A DNA stretch of 64,000 nt, taken from assembly GCA_965209045.1 (NCBI GenBank), contig CBDBPW010000003.1, positions 2,666,001 to 2,730,000 of the forward strand. Reading direction: 5' to 3'. Shown one piece after another: positions 28,587-39,000 of the stretch (position 1 is the stretch's first letter; each line of letters begins with the position of its first letter). The DNA is from JAJEFO01 sp965209045 (lineage in GTDB: Bacteria; Pseudomonadota; Alphaproteobacteria; Rhodobacterales; Rhodobacteraceae). Both the position numbers and the translations under genes were made by a program. The notes under the pieces are model-generated. The model ran no database searches. It saw only the letters and a program-made list of their open reading frames with translations, and was not told the DNA's origin.

Positions 28587-31500
28587 ATGTCCGACGACTA
28601 TGCAGCCACAATTCTCACCACCGGCGCCGTCTCGGTGGGCAGTTCGGTTACGGGCGAGATCGAGAGCGCGGGCGACAGGGACTGGTTTGCCGTGGAGCTC
28701 ATGGCGGGCCGGACCTACCAGATCGATTTGCGTGGCAGCCGCACGAACGACGGCACGCTGCGCGACCCCTACCTGCGCGGCATCCACGATTCCGACGGCA
28801 ACCTGATCTCCGGCACGACCAACGATGACGGAGGCGTCAGCTACAACAGCCGCGTGACCTTCACCGCGACGGAGAGCGGCACCTACTACATCGCGGCCGG
28901 CGCCTACTCCGGGAGGGGCACCTACGAGCTTGAGGTGACGGACACATCGCCTCCGGAATCCGAGCAGCAAACCCCGATCGAGAACCCCGCAGATACCGAT
29001 GCGGTGCGGGAGGGTGCGACCGATCTCGGCGACATCACCGATCTCGATGGACCCCGCTTTCCGACGAACTCGCTCGACGGGGATGGCGACCGGATCGACT
29101 ACTACCGGTTCACGCTGACGGAAGCGAAACAGATCGGCCTCGGGCTTCGTCAGCAGGATGCGAACGCCGACCTGTTCCTGGAGGACGCCGAGGGCAACGT
29201 GCTGCACAGCAGCGCCGAGGCCGGCACCGCGAATGAAGGGATCCGGGAGACGCTGCTGGCGGGCACGTATCACGTGCGCGTCGAGGCTCAGGAGGCCGGC
29301 CAGAACGACCATGTCTTCCGCTACGGGGTGCGTGCGGCCGACCCGGACGACGTGGCGGCCCTGGAGCAGCAGAGACAAGGGGGCACGAACGAAGCGCCGG
29401 CGTTTGCGGAGACGAGCTACGCGTTCGACCTGGCGGAGAACGCGGACGGCAGCACGAACCGGGTCGCGCTGGGGACGGTATCGGCGACCGACCCGGAGGG
29501 CGCGGCGCTGACCTACAGCATCGAGGGTGGTAACGAGGCGGACCTGTTCGAGATCGACGCGTCGACGGGCGCGCTGTCCTACGCGGGCCCGGGCGAGGAC
29601 TACGAGTCGGGGACGACAAGCTACGAACTGACCGTGCGGACAAGCGACGGAACGAATTCCACCGACGTAACCGTTACCGTCAACATCACCGACGTGCAGG
29701 AGCAGACGGTTGCCGATCCGGACGCGGCGCGCGAGGGCGCGACCGATCTCGGCGACATCGCCGACCTCGATGGACCCCGCTTCCCGACGAACACGCTCGA
29801 CGGCGGCGAAGACCGGATCGACCATTACCGCTTCACCCTGAGCGAAGCGAAGCAGGTGAGCCTCGGGCTTCGCCAGCAGGACGCGAACGCGGACCTGTTC
29901 CTCGAGGACGAGGACGGCACCGTGCTGCACAGCAGCGCGGCGGCGGGGACGTCGAACGAATGGCTCTCCGCGACGCTGCTGGCGGGGACGTACTACGTAC
30001 GCGTCGAGGCGCAGGAGTCCGGGGAGAACGCGCACGTGTTCCGCTACGGGGTCGGCGAGGCGGACGCCGAGGAAGTAACGCGCCTGGAGGCGGAGCAGTC
30101 CGGCGGCCCGGCGATCCGGGTGGCGGACGCGGAGGCGCACGAGGCGGAGGGGACACTGCGCTTCCGGGTCACGCTCGACCAGGCGGCGACGGGACCGGTG
30201 ACGGTCCGCTATGCGACCTCGGACGGGACGGCGGTCGCCGGCGAGGACTATGAGTCGGCCTCCGGCGTGCTGACCTTCGCCGCGGGCGAGACGGAGCAGT
30301 GGGTGGACGTGACGCTCATCGACGATGCGGTGGAGGACAGCGGGGAGACGCTGACCCTGACCCTGAGCGACGCCGCCGGCGGCTGGCTGGCGGACGCGGC
30401 GGGGGCGGGGACGATCCTGAACACCGAGCACACGACAAGCGTTTCCGAACCCCAGGGCGGCGACCTGCCCGGCGACACCGGCACCGCCGGCCGCGTCGCG
30501 GTGGGGGAGTCGGCCACGGGAAGAATTGACGCCACCAATGACCGTGACTGGTTTGCGGTCACGCTGGAGGCCGGCAGATCCTATGTCATCGACCTCGAGG
30601 GCGTGGCCACCTCCGCCGGAACGTTGTGGAATCCCGACATCGAAGGCGTCTACGACTCGAACGGCAACCGGATTGGCTACACCGGCGACGAAGACGGGGG
30701 CGTCGGATTGAACAGCAGGGTCGGCTTCGAGCCGGAGGCCGACGGCACCTACTACATCAACGCGGCGGGCCACGGCAACTCGGGGGGAACCTACCGCCTG
30801 TCGGTCACCGAGCTCGGCGCCGAATTCGCGGCGGACACCACGACCACCGGCCGGGTCGAGGTGGGCGGCTCGACGCGCAGCGCCATCGGCAGCCGGCACG
30901 ACGCCGACTGGTTCGCCGTGACGCTGGAGGCCGGCCAGGCCTACCGCATCGATCTCCAGGGCTTCGGCGCGAACCGCGGGTCGCTGGACGATCCGATGCT
31001 CCTCGGCATCTACGACGCCGACGGCAACCTGATGCCGGGCACGAGCGACGACGACGGAGGCCCGTTTTGGGACAGCCGGGTGCATTTCGAGCCGGAGGAC
31101 GCCGGCACCTACTACATTTCCGCCTACGGCGACTCCGGGGACACCGGGACCTACCGCCTGGCCGTGACGGAGCTGGATGACGACTACCGGACCGGCACCG
31201 GCACCAACGGCGCGGTCGATGTCGGCGGCTCGGCCAACGGCCGCATCGGGCACCGGGACGACAAGGACTGGTTCGCGGTCGAACTCGTGGCGGGGCGGGA
31301 ATACCGGGTCGACGTCGAGGGCTACCACACGGACGCCGGCACGCTGGTCGACCCGTACCTCCACGGCATCTACGACGCGAACGGCGACTGGATTCGGGGC
31401 ACCGCCGACGACGACGGTGGCGCCATCCACAACAGCAAGCTCTTCTTCAGCCCCGAGGCCACCGGTACGCACTATGTGGCGGCCGGCGCCCATTTCGGGG

Positions 31501-31913
31501 GCACCGGCACCTACAAGGTGTCCGTCACGGACCTGACCGGGATCGACGACCACGGGAACCACGAAGACGGCGCCGGGACGGTCGCGGTCGGCGGCTCGGT
31601 CACGGGCGAGATCGAGCGCGTGGGCGACGAGGACTGGTTCGCGGTCACGCTCGAAGGAGGGAAGAGCTACCGTTTCGACCTCGAGGGCTGGGACACGTAC
31701 GCCGGAACGCTGGTCGACTCGTATCTCGAAGTGTGGACCGGAGGCCACGAGCATGTAGGCGGGCGGCGCACGTTGCACGCGGACAATGACAGCGGCCCCG
31801 GCTTGAGCAGCAGGGTCTACTGGACGCCGGGCTCGGACGGCACCTACTACATCTTCGCCAGCGGCCATCACGGCGATACCGGCACCTACACGCTCTCGGT
31901 CGAAGAGCTTTAG
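28587..31913 (+). CDS. Large PPC / cadherin / Calx-beta repeat protein, probably exported
   Basis: This 1108-residue acidic protein is built of repeated beta modules. PPC-type units with DWFAVEL..GR.Y.IDL, GTYYI and a DxDGN-type turn lie at about residues 15-115, 635-742, 752-858, 872-980 and 995-1106. Two other near-identical PPC-like units (RFTLTEAKQ, LGLRQQDANADLFLED, LAGTYHVRVEAQE) lie at 169-255 and 410-487. Between them are a cadherin-like domain (270-372) and a Calx-beta domain (508-615, VRYATSDGTAVAGEDYESA). There is no N-terminal signal peptide, which together with the acidic repeats and the adaptor fragment downstream suggests type I secretion; that is inference. ATG 28587 is chosen because upstream codons are unlike the protein. 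Confidence 0.82.
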   Translation: MSDDYAATILTTGAVSVGSSVTGEIESAGDRDWFAVELMAGRTYQIDLRGSRTNDGTLRDPYLRGIHDSDGNLISGTTNDDGGVSYNSRVTFTATESGTYYIAAGAYSGRGTYELEVTDTSPPESEQQTPIENPADTDAVREGATDLGDITDLDGPRFPTNSLDGDGDRIDYYRFTLTEAKQIGLGLRQQDANADLFLEDAEGNVLHSSAEAGTANEGIRETLLAGTYHVRVEAQEAGQNDHVFRYGVRAADPDDVAALEQQRQGGTNEAPAFAETSYAFDLAENADGSTNRVALGTVSATDPEGAALTYSIEGGNEADLFEIDASTGALSYAGPGEDYESGTTSYELTVRTSDGTNSTDVTVTVNITDVQEQTVADPDAAREGATDLGDIADLDGPRFPTNTLDGGEDRIDHYRFTLSEAKQVSLGLRQQDANADLFLEDEDGTVLHSSAAAGTSNEWLSATLLAGTYYVRVEAQESGENAHVFRYGVGEADAEEVTRLEAEQSGGPAIRVADAEAHEAEGTLRFRVTLDQAATGPVTVRYATSDGTAVAGEDYESASGVLTFAAGETEQWVDVTLIDDAVEDSGETLTLTLSDAAGGWLADAAGAGTILNTEHTTSVSEPQGGDLPGDTGTAGRVAVGESATGRIDATNDRDWFAVTLEAGRSYVIDLEGVATSAGTLWNPDIEGVYDSNGNRIGYTGDEDGGVGLNSRVGFEPEADGTYYINAAGHGNSGGTYRLSVTELGAEFAADTTTTGRVEVGGSTRSAIGSRHDADWFAVTLEAGQAYRIDLQGFGANRGSLDDPMLLGIYDADGNLMPGTSDDDGGPFWDSRVHFEPEDAGTYYISAYGDSGDTGTYRLAVTELDDDYRTGTGTNGAVDVGGSANGRIGHRDDKDWFAVELVAGREYRVDVEGYHTDAGTLVDPYLHGIYDANGDWIRGTADDDGGAIHNSKLFFSPEATGTHYVAAGAHFGGTGTYKVSVTDLTGIDDHGNHEDGAGTVAVGGSVTGEIERVGDEDWFAVTLEGGKSYRFDLEGWDTYAGTLVDSYLEVWTGGHEHVGGRRTLHADNDSGPGLSSRVYWTPGSDGTYYIFASGHHGDTGTYTLSVEEL

Positions 31914-31937
31914 CGGGAGGGCGCTCGGGCTGTGGAA

Positions 31938-31973
31938 CGCCCTTGGGCGGATCCGCGGGTCCGCCCAAGGGCG
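31938..31973. terminator. Strong hairpin downstream of the PPC gene
   Basis: CGCCCTTGGGCGGA (31938-31951) and TCCGCCCAAGGGCG (31960-31973) form a perfect 14-bp stem with an 8-base loop, 25 bases after the stop at 31913. There is no T-tract, so it may act as a transcript stabiliser or bidirectional terminator between this gene and the convergent fragment. Confidence 0.55.
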
Positions 31974-32125
31974 AAGGGTCCCCGGCGGCCCGTCGCCGCG
32001 GTTTCGCGCCCGCCGTTCTCCACGTTCGCCGCTCCCCCGAACCGGCAACAGGAAGACGGGCGCGGATGCGGCCGCCGGGCGAGACAGTTGGGTCCATGGG
32101 GCACGATGTCCGCCTTCCCCAACCG

Positions 32126-32660
32126 TCATTCCTCGCCCATCGAGCGCACGAAGAACCCGGTGAGCGGCTTGACCAGATAGCTGAGCGGCGACCGCTCGCC
32201 GGTGCGCGCATGCACCTCGACCGGCATGCCGGGAGTCAGCGCCTGCTCCGGGGCCTGCGCCCGGTTACCCGCCGCCGGCTCCGCCAGCGCCTCCGCCGCC
32301 GCCTCGGCCTGCCTTTGTGCGGACCCCCCGGGCAAGAGCGCCGCCGCCTCCGAGGCGGCCCGCGCGGCCCAGCTCCGGAACCCGGTCTCTCCCTCCGCCT
32401 CCACCGGCCCGCCAACGCTTGCCTCGTACCACTCGAATCCGGTGCGCTCGTCACGCGTCACATCGGCCGGCACCCGCTCGATGCGCCCGTGACATTCCGG
32501 CGTCACCCGGGCCGGGAACGACAAGGACGGCAGCACCGCCTCCTGCCCGGCATGGACCTGGTCGACGTGGATCGGCGCCAACCTGGCGACCACCGCGAGA
32601 CCGGCATCGCCGGGCACGATCTTGGGGATCGCTTGATCACGCAACATGACGGACCCTGGC
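32126..32660 (-). pseudogene. C-terminal fragment of a HlyD/PrtE-type type I secretion membrane fusion protein
   Basis: The frame matches the end of HlyD-family adaptors: KIVPGDAGLAVVARLAPIHV, DQVHAGQEAVL, VPADVTRDERTG and the terminal PGMPVEVHARTGERSPLSYL VKPL block, written here in two parts. The long helical hairpin and membrane anchor are absent, and upstream codons are unrelated. An Ala/Glu-rich insertion (about 60 residues) interrupts the family pattern between the barrel and the C-terminal motif. It is convergent with the PPC gene, a likely former secretion substrate neighbour. Confidence 0.75.
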
Positions 32661-33032
32661 CTCCAGGACCTGCTTCCGAATTGATCCGTGGTCGCCTGCC
32701 CGCCAACTGGTCGCGAAATTCCGTGAACGCGCCACGCGCGATGATTGCGGCCAGATTCTGCCGGAAAGGCGACAAGCAGACCAAAGGCTGCTGAAACTGG
32801 AAGTTTCATCGTTCATCCAAAGTTGGTGGTTTCCGGAATCGGGGACAATGCGAAATTCGTGCTCATCTCGAAAGGTTGGAAAAACCGCAAGAATCGGGTC
32901 GCTCGCCTGACTTTCGAGTGAGACACTGAAGTCTCACTTTCATCCTGAGGAGCAGTCGCGGCGCCAGATGCTGCTGCTGCTGGTTCGTCGCCACGGCGAC
33001 ACTGATCCTTGGCCGGTGCGAAAGGCAACTCC
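32661..33032. other. Intergenic region upstream of the LysE-family gene
   Basis: The 372 bases hold a TGAGACACTGAAGTCTCA-like inverted repeat near 32920-32940 (TGAGAC/GTCTCA). It is the best candidate for an operator upstream of the exporter gene. No coding sequence is supported. Confidence 0.4.
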
Positions 33033-33659
33033 ATGGCCGAAACCCTGATGCCATTCCTGCTCGCCGTTCTTGCACTGCTGGTCATTCCCGGTCCCGACAT
33101 GGCCTTTGTCATGGCGAACGGCATCGCCCATGGTCGGCGCGGCGCGTTTAATTCTGCGCTTGGGATCAGTTCTGGAGGGCTGGTTCTGGCAGTCGCCACC
33201 GCACTCCTGGTGGCGGCCACGTTGGCGACAAGCCCATCAGCTCTTCTCGCGCTGCAGCTTGCTGGCTGCCTCTGTCTGCTCTACGTCGCTGCACGCATGA
33301 TCGTCCCTCGGCCCGGGCCCGCGGGCACTTGTGCACCTCCACCCACGTCCGGAAACCTGTTTCTGCGTGGAGTGGCAACCAATGTCTCCAACCCCAAGGC
33401 ACTGATGTTCTTCTCCGCGTTCATCCCGCAGTTCATTCCTGACGATGCGACGGGACCGGCACTCCATGCATTCCTGCTAGGCGCCTTGCTGTGTCTTGTC
33501 GGCGGTGCAGTGAATTTCGCCATCGGTGCATCAGGCGTGCTGTTTTCCGGCTTGAATCGAATCGTCTTTCTGGGTCGGAGCTGGAGCCAGTGGATTGTCT
33601 TCGCGGTCTTCGTCTCGATCAGCGCAACCTTCACGGCACAAGCAGTGGCGCGTGGATGA
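33033..33659 (+). CDS. LysE/RhtB-family amino-acid exporter
   Basis: This 208-residue inner-membrane protein has about six hydrophobic helices and the LysE/RhtB signature near the N-terminus (LLVIPGPDMAFVMANG, GRRGAFNSALGISSG) and the second motif FLRGVATNVSNPKALMFFS. It should export amino acids or related metabolites using proton exchange. ATG 33033 is chosen over an in-frame TTG at 33009 because it matches the normal family start. It appears monocistronic. Its substrate cannot be told from the sequence. Confidence 0.88.
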   Translation: MAETLMPFLLAVLALLVIPGPDMAFVMANGIAHGRRGAFNSALGISSGGLVLAVATALLVAATLATSPSALLALQLAGCLCLLYVAARMIVPRPGPAGTCAPPPTSGNLFLRGVATNVSNPKALMFFSAFIPQFIPDDATGPALHAFLLGALLCLVGGAVNFAIGASGVLFSGLNRIVFLGRSWSQWIVFAVFVSISATFTAQAVARG

Positions 33660-34394
33660 CGCACCGCCTGTCCGGTCGCTCTCGAGTGACGGTCCGAACC
33701 GAAATGCCGGGGCGGTTCAGAGCCGGGATTTTCCCTTTCCGAGGCGTCATTGATCTGCAGAAACGAGTTCGTCATGACAACTGACGCGAAGAGGAACCCT
33801 GTCCTGCGGGAACCGCATGGCTCTCGCGCGGCTGGTGATCCAGCATGAAATCGACCACAATGCGCTTGCGGATTAACGATCAGCGGCTTGTCCGTGACAT
33901 GTCTGAAGCCGTCCGTGTGAAATGCGCTTGTCTCGTTTCCATCCCGGCCTTGGTCCTTTCAACAGTCCACGCCTGCATTGCCAATCCTGTCCCCACGATC
34001 TTTCGCCAATGGCGCAGCCACGCACCAGAACCGCAAGTTCAGCCATTCCAGACCCTTCCAGACCGTCTCTTCTTTCTCTTTCGAAGTCATCCTTCAGAGC
34101 TTCTTGGCCAACTGACCACGCAAATCCGTTGCCACGCAACGCACGATGTGCCTACGAGGATCCGGTCTCAAGGCGGAAATCAGATTAATGGCGGTTAAAC
34201 TGAAAGTTTCAACGGCATGACCCTCTCAGGGTGCTGTGAGACCCCCTATGACCACACCTGTACGTTGCCGAAAATGCCCATGTCATCACGGCTCAACAGG
34301 GCATCGCCAAGAGGTGGACTGTGGCACCCCGTAGGGGTGCCACAGTCGAGCCGGACGTGTTGACATTGGGCTGCGATTCCGTGTCAACTGGAGC
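33660..34394. other. Intergenic region before the integrase
   Basis: These 735 bases contain no supported gene. The notable feature is the perfect inverted repeat at 34317-34347. GC content falls toward the integrase, consistent with the edge of an acquired island, but no direct att duplication or tRNA is visible. Confidence 0.45.
34317..34347. repeat. Perfect 14-bp inverted repeat with 3-base loop
   Basis: GACTGTGGCACCCC-GTA-GGGGTGCCACAGTC lies 47 bases upstream of the integrase ATG. It could be an operator, an excisionase or integrase arm site, or a terminator hairpin for leftward transcripts. Confidence 0.75.
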
Positions 34395-35678
34395 ATGTCC
34401 GGTAACTCAGCAACTCCGTCCGCGAAACTCGTCACGCGCCTCAGGATGACGCTCACGGCGCGGACCGTCGACACGCTCCAGCCCAGGGACAGCCCCTACA
34501 TCGCATGGGACGACAGGCTCACCGGATTCGGCGTCCGCGTTCACCCGTCCGGCCTGCGCTCGTACCTCGTCAACTACCGTGCCGGCGATCGCGGCCGGAA
34601 GGCACCGAACCGGAGGATCGTCATCGGCCGTCACGGCCTCATCACCGCCGACCAGGCGCGTCGCCGCGCCAGGGAGATCCTCGGTCGCGTCGCCCTGGGC
34701 GAGGATCCGCTCGCGGATCGCGCGCGCACCCGTTCCATTCCGACCTTGCGCAAGGCCTTCGAGAACTGGCTTGCCGTCGGACCCAGGCGCAGGGACAGCA
34801 CCGTCGCCAGCTACCGCCGCACCGTCCACAAGGATCTTGGCGACTGGCTTGACCGCTCCCTCGACGAGATAGACCGCAGCGACGTCGAGCTGCGATTCCA
34901 GGAACTGACCGATCGGCCCGGCTGGGTGCAGGCAAACGCCGCCATGAAGCTGCTCGGCGCCATCTACCGTCGGCCATGCCTCGATTTCGAGGAGCTGCCC
35001 AATCCGGTCGAGCATTGGCGCGCCGCAGGGGGACGTCTGCACCCTCCGCGCCGCCGCAGGATCCAGCCGCCGTCCGAGGTCCTGCCTTGCTGGAACCGAG
35101 GCTTCGAGACTGCGGTGCGCAACGTCGTCGTCCGCGACGCCTTCCGCTTTGGGCTCTACACCGGCATGCGCCTCACCGAGGTGATCTCCCTCGCCTGGTC
35201 GCAGGTCGACACGGCGGCCATGACCATCCGCATCGAGGACACCAAGAGCGGTGAGCCGCTGGAGTTCCCGGTCACCCGCCAGCTAGCCGCCATCCTCCAT
35301 CGCCGGCTCGACGAGCGCGAGCGGTTCCCCGGGGAGACGCGACGCTGGGTGTTTCCGTCCGAGACCAGCGCGTCCGGGCATCTCGAATCAATCCAGCATC
35401 TCAACGCGCGCATCGGCGAGGCTGGCGGGGCCAGGTTCTGGTTCCATGCGCTCCGAAACTGCTTCATCACCGTCGCCGACCGAGAGCTCATCCTGCCCAC
35501 GAGCCTGACCAAGCGGCTGGTCAACCATGCAGCGCCCCCGGACGTCACCCAGGGTTACGCCGCCGACTGGACCATGGCGCAGCTGCGCGACGCCGCCCAG
35601 AGAATTGCCGACAGGCTCGATGAATTGATTCATGGAGCCAGATCGAGGGATGAAATCGCGTCGCGGACTCCATTCTGA
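34395..35678 (+). CDS. P4-type tyrosine integrase (Arm DNA-binding/DUF4102 N-terminus)
   Basis: This 427-residue protein has an N-terminal arm-type DNA-binding domain (about 20-110: WDDRLTGFGVRVHPSGLRSY, ADQARRRAREILG), a SAM-like core-binding domain (115-220) and a catalytic domain. Catalytic residues visible are Arg in YTGMRLTEV, Lys in DTKSGE, HALRNCF and Tyr in TQGYAADW. Such integrases insert genomic islands and P4-like elements, usually into tRNA genes; none is seen in this window. GGAG precedes the ATG. It is followed by a 23-kb set of defence-type genes and is likely the integrase of that island. Confidence 0.88.
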   Translation: MSGNSATPSAKLVTRLRMTLTARTVDTLQPRDSPYIAWDDRLTGFGVRVHPSGLRSYLVNYRAGDRGRKAPNRRIVIGRHGLITADQARRRAREILGRVALGEDPLADRARTRSIPTLRKAFENWLAVGPRRRDSTVASYRRTVHKDLGDWLDRSLDEIDRSDVELRFQELTDRPGWVQANAAMKLLGAIYRRPCLDFEELPNPVEHWRAAGGRLHPPRRRRIQPPSEVLPCWNRGFETAVRNVVVRDAFRFGLYTGMRLTEVISLAWSQVDTAAMTIRIEDTKSGEPLEFPVTRQLAAILHRRLDERERFPGETRRWVFPSETSASGHLESIQHLNARIGEAGGARFWFHALRNCFITVADRELILPTSLTKRLVNHAAPPDVTQGYAADWTMAQLRDAAQRIADRLDELIHGARSRDEIASRTPF

Positions 35679-36056
35679 TCATTTTCGATTCAATTTGCAT
35701 CTTTAAGATTTGGCATTTCTGCAATCAGCCCTGGACAAACTGGCTGCAAATGCACCCGGCATCGCTCGGAAGCGGTAGGCTCTGACCGTGCGCCATTTTC
35801 ATGACAAGTGCCGCAAGCAAGCAATGCTGACCCAAAAATCGACTTTGAAAGGCCTAGATGCAACGCTTATTCGCCCAGACCACAATACAGCCTGTCGCAA
35901 CCTGCCAGTTCAAAAAGATTGTCCGGTACTTCAGCATTCGATATCTCTTAACGCCTGACCGGAATCACAGATCACTGATTCCTGAAGCCATAAGAGACCG
36001 CGCATTCCTCCTGCAAACACCTCTTCGCCAGAGTTGATCTCCGAACGGGCCAAAGC
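35679..36056. other. AT-richer leader upstream of the STAND operon
   Basis: There are 378 bases with lower GC than the neighbours and no supported gene. It probably holds the promoter of the STAND operon; no convincing pair of promoter boxes could be fixed by eye. Confidence 0.4.
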
Positions 36057-39000
36057 ATGATCAAGCCGGGACACAATATGAAGCGGGTAGGTCATATCCG
36101 GGCCGGATTTGAGTATCAGGACCTGATCGCGATCGAAGTGCTGATCGACTTCTACAGGGACCCCAAGCTTTATCACTGGGTCCAGGTCGAATCAGAGGAC
36201 CCGTCATTTGCGTCGATTGAGGATGTGGTGGCATGCAGGCCGGACGGACTCTACGAGCTTACGCAGGTCAAGTTCACTGCTGATCCAGAGAGTGCTGCCA
36301 ATCACCTGAGCTGGCATTGGCTCACCAAGAAGGCGAAATCTGGACGGTCGTTGGTGCAGAAGTGGTCCGAAACCACGCTAAATCACGCTCGGAACGGCAC
36401 CCTTGCCAAAGCCGCGCTGAAGACTGACCGCGTGCCAGACGAATCCTTTCGTGCTTCGCTGGTCGGCACAAGGGTGAGTTACGACTTGCTCCCGGAACCG
36501 GATCGCGCGGTCATCGAGGACCAACTCGGCTCATCCACGAACGCGAGGAAGTTCCTTGACAGCTTCGAGTTCCATCACTCCCTGGACCGGTTGGACGATC
36601 TGGAGGAACGACTCTGGTCAAGAGTTGATTCCGACACCGACACAAGGGGCTGGCACACCTTCAAGGCCCACGTGGAGCGCTGGGCGACGCGCCGCAACTC
36701 TCCGAAACCTGACGGCAGAATCCTGCACTTCCATTTGCGCGACGCGTTTTCCACGAACCGTTCCCGGCCGTTGCCGCAGGACTTCACGGTCCCTGAGAAC
36801 TACATAGTTCCCGTTGACAGCTTTCACAGGTCCTTCATCGGCGAGATTTCGGCCACTGACGGCGTTTCCGTCCTGTGGGGATCGCCAGGCCGTGGGAAAA
36901 GCACCTACCTCAGCCATTGCGTGGCGTCTCTTGATCCCGACCGGGCCGTGTGCATACGCCATCACTACTTCTTGAGCCTGAGGGACCGATCCGAAGGTCG
37001 ATTCCACTATCAGGCAATTCGACGGTCCCTTGAACACCAGCTCCGTCAAGCCCTTCCCGACCTTGACGCCAAACAATTCGAGCTTGGAGGCCTCATCGAG
37101 TGCGCCGCAGTGCAGCTCGCAAGCGAAGGCAGAAAACTCGTTGTTATCATAGACGGGTTGGACCACGTGTGGCGCGAGCACCAGGACCAAGAGGACATGC
37201 GATCACTCTTCGGGGCACTTCTGCCAGTCCCCGAGAATGTCCATCTCGTTGTCGGCACGCAGAAGGTTCGAAATGAGGTTCTCCCCTCGAAACTGTTGGC
37301 TGCATCGCCTGTCGAGGACTGGACCGAACTCCCGTTGATGGACCGAAGCGCAGTGCATCAGTGGCTCCGGTATCAGTCCGAATCGGGCAGGATGAAACTT
37401 GAGGTGGCTGCAAATCGCGACCAGCGCGAAGTCCTTCATGAAGTTGCAGCCGCCTTCCACCGGATTTCGCACGGATTGCCCCTCCACCTGATCTACTCCT
37501 TCGAGAACATGATGATCACCGGCAAGCTGATATCGGCAAGCGAAGTGTCATCGCTTCCGGAATGCCCGGACGGCGAGATCCGGAACTACTACACCTCGCT
37601 GTGGGAAGGGCTCCCGGTGAAGGCGAAATGCATACTTCACGTCCTGGCGGGCTTGCAGTTCGGCCCGCCGCCCGCCGTCATGAACGACTGTTTCGGGCGC
37701 AGCGTGGAGACATTGGACGCCCTGTCCGACATCGATCATCTGCTGGACCGCCGAGAGCTAGAGGTCAGCCCCTTTCATGCCAGCCTGTTCGCCTTCCTGC
37801 GGGAAAAGGAATCGCACACGGACATCTTTGATGCCCACGCGCATGACGTATTGAGATGGCTCGAGAACACCGCGCCAGACTACTGGAAATGGGCATGGCT
37901 GTGGATAACCAAGGCTCAACTCGGCGACACCCATGAAATTCTTCATGCTCCTTGCCGAACCTGGGCCATCGAATCGCTGGCCAAGGGCTACCCGGTCAAG
38001 CAGCTGGCAATCATCCTTGACCGGGCCGAGGTCATGGCCTTCGAAGGCTTCGACCTGGAAAGGTTTCACGCGCTGCGCTCCCTTTCCACGCGAGTCCGGA
38101 ACGCTCCCGAAACGCAGACTCACGAATGGTCACTCTTTCAAGAGGTCGCCGTTGCGCTGTCTCCCGACCCGAATGCCTCCGACTTGCTGCGACATCGCAT
38201 TCGTCAGCTCCCCGCCGACGAGATTCCGATTGTCGTTCGAAGCTCCGAAGACTGCCTGCTCGACCATACGGTCTCCGATGCCGTTTCCGAACTGAACCGC
38301 CGACTTGCTGTTGGAGCCAAGAGTGATGCTGAGATTCTCGACGAACACGAAAGGGCAGCTTACGCACTTGTAGAAGTGGCCGCACATGGGGGTCCGGACT
38401 ACCAGGGTCGCGTCGAGGACTTCGTCATGAAGGCCGACGAGCCTGACTCCCTCGTAGCCAGCTACAGCAGGGAATCCATATTGGCAGGCCGCTTCGGCAA
38501 CGTCCTGTCGCTTTCCGAGAGCTTGTGCGGGCCGTCGATCCGGCGCGACGTGCTCGCGGCCCTGTGCTTCGAAGGCTTGCCGCCCGACTCCTGGCCCAGG
38601 CATGTCGTTGAAGCCAGTCACGCAATCAGGTGCCTTTCCCTCCTCAATGGCGGCTCCGACGACATGGTCGTACCCGAACTGGACCTGTCCAGCCAGTTTG
38701 GTGACGGACGCCGCTTCGATCCTGATCGCCCGCACGAACTGGCAGACAAGGTACACGAGTTGTTCTTTTCCGCACTGGCGGTCGCATTGAACGGACGTTC
38801 CTCAAGCCATCAACTGACAATCCCCGCCGGTTCAGAAACAAGTTGGCTCGCTCGTGCAGTCAGGAAGCTGGAACAAATTGCCTTGGTTGCAGGGCAAAAC
38901 TGGAAGACGTCCAGGAACTGGTTGACCCTGGCCGACCTCTACGCAGCCTTTGACCTGCCTCCTGACGCTTCCACGCGGGTTGACCAGGATTGGCGGTTTG

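Noticed and set aside
28308..32129. A 1273-codon open frame on the minus strand
   Set aside because: It is the antisense shadow of the PPC/Calx-beta gene, which shows clear repeated modules on the plus strand.
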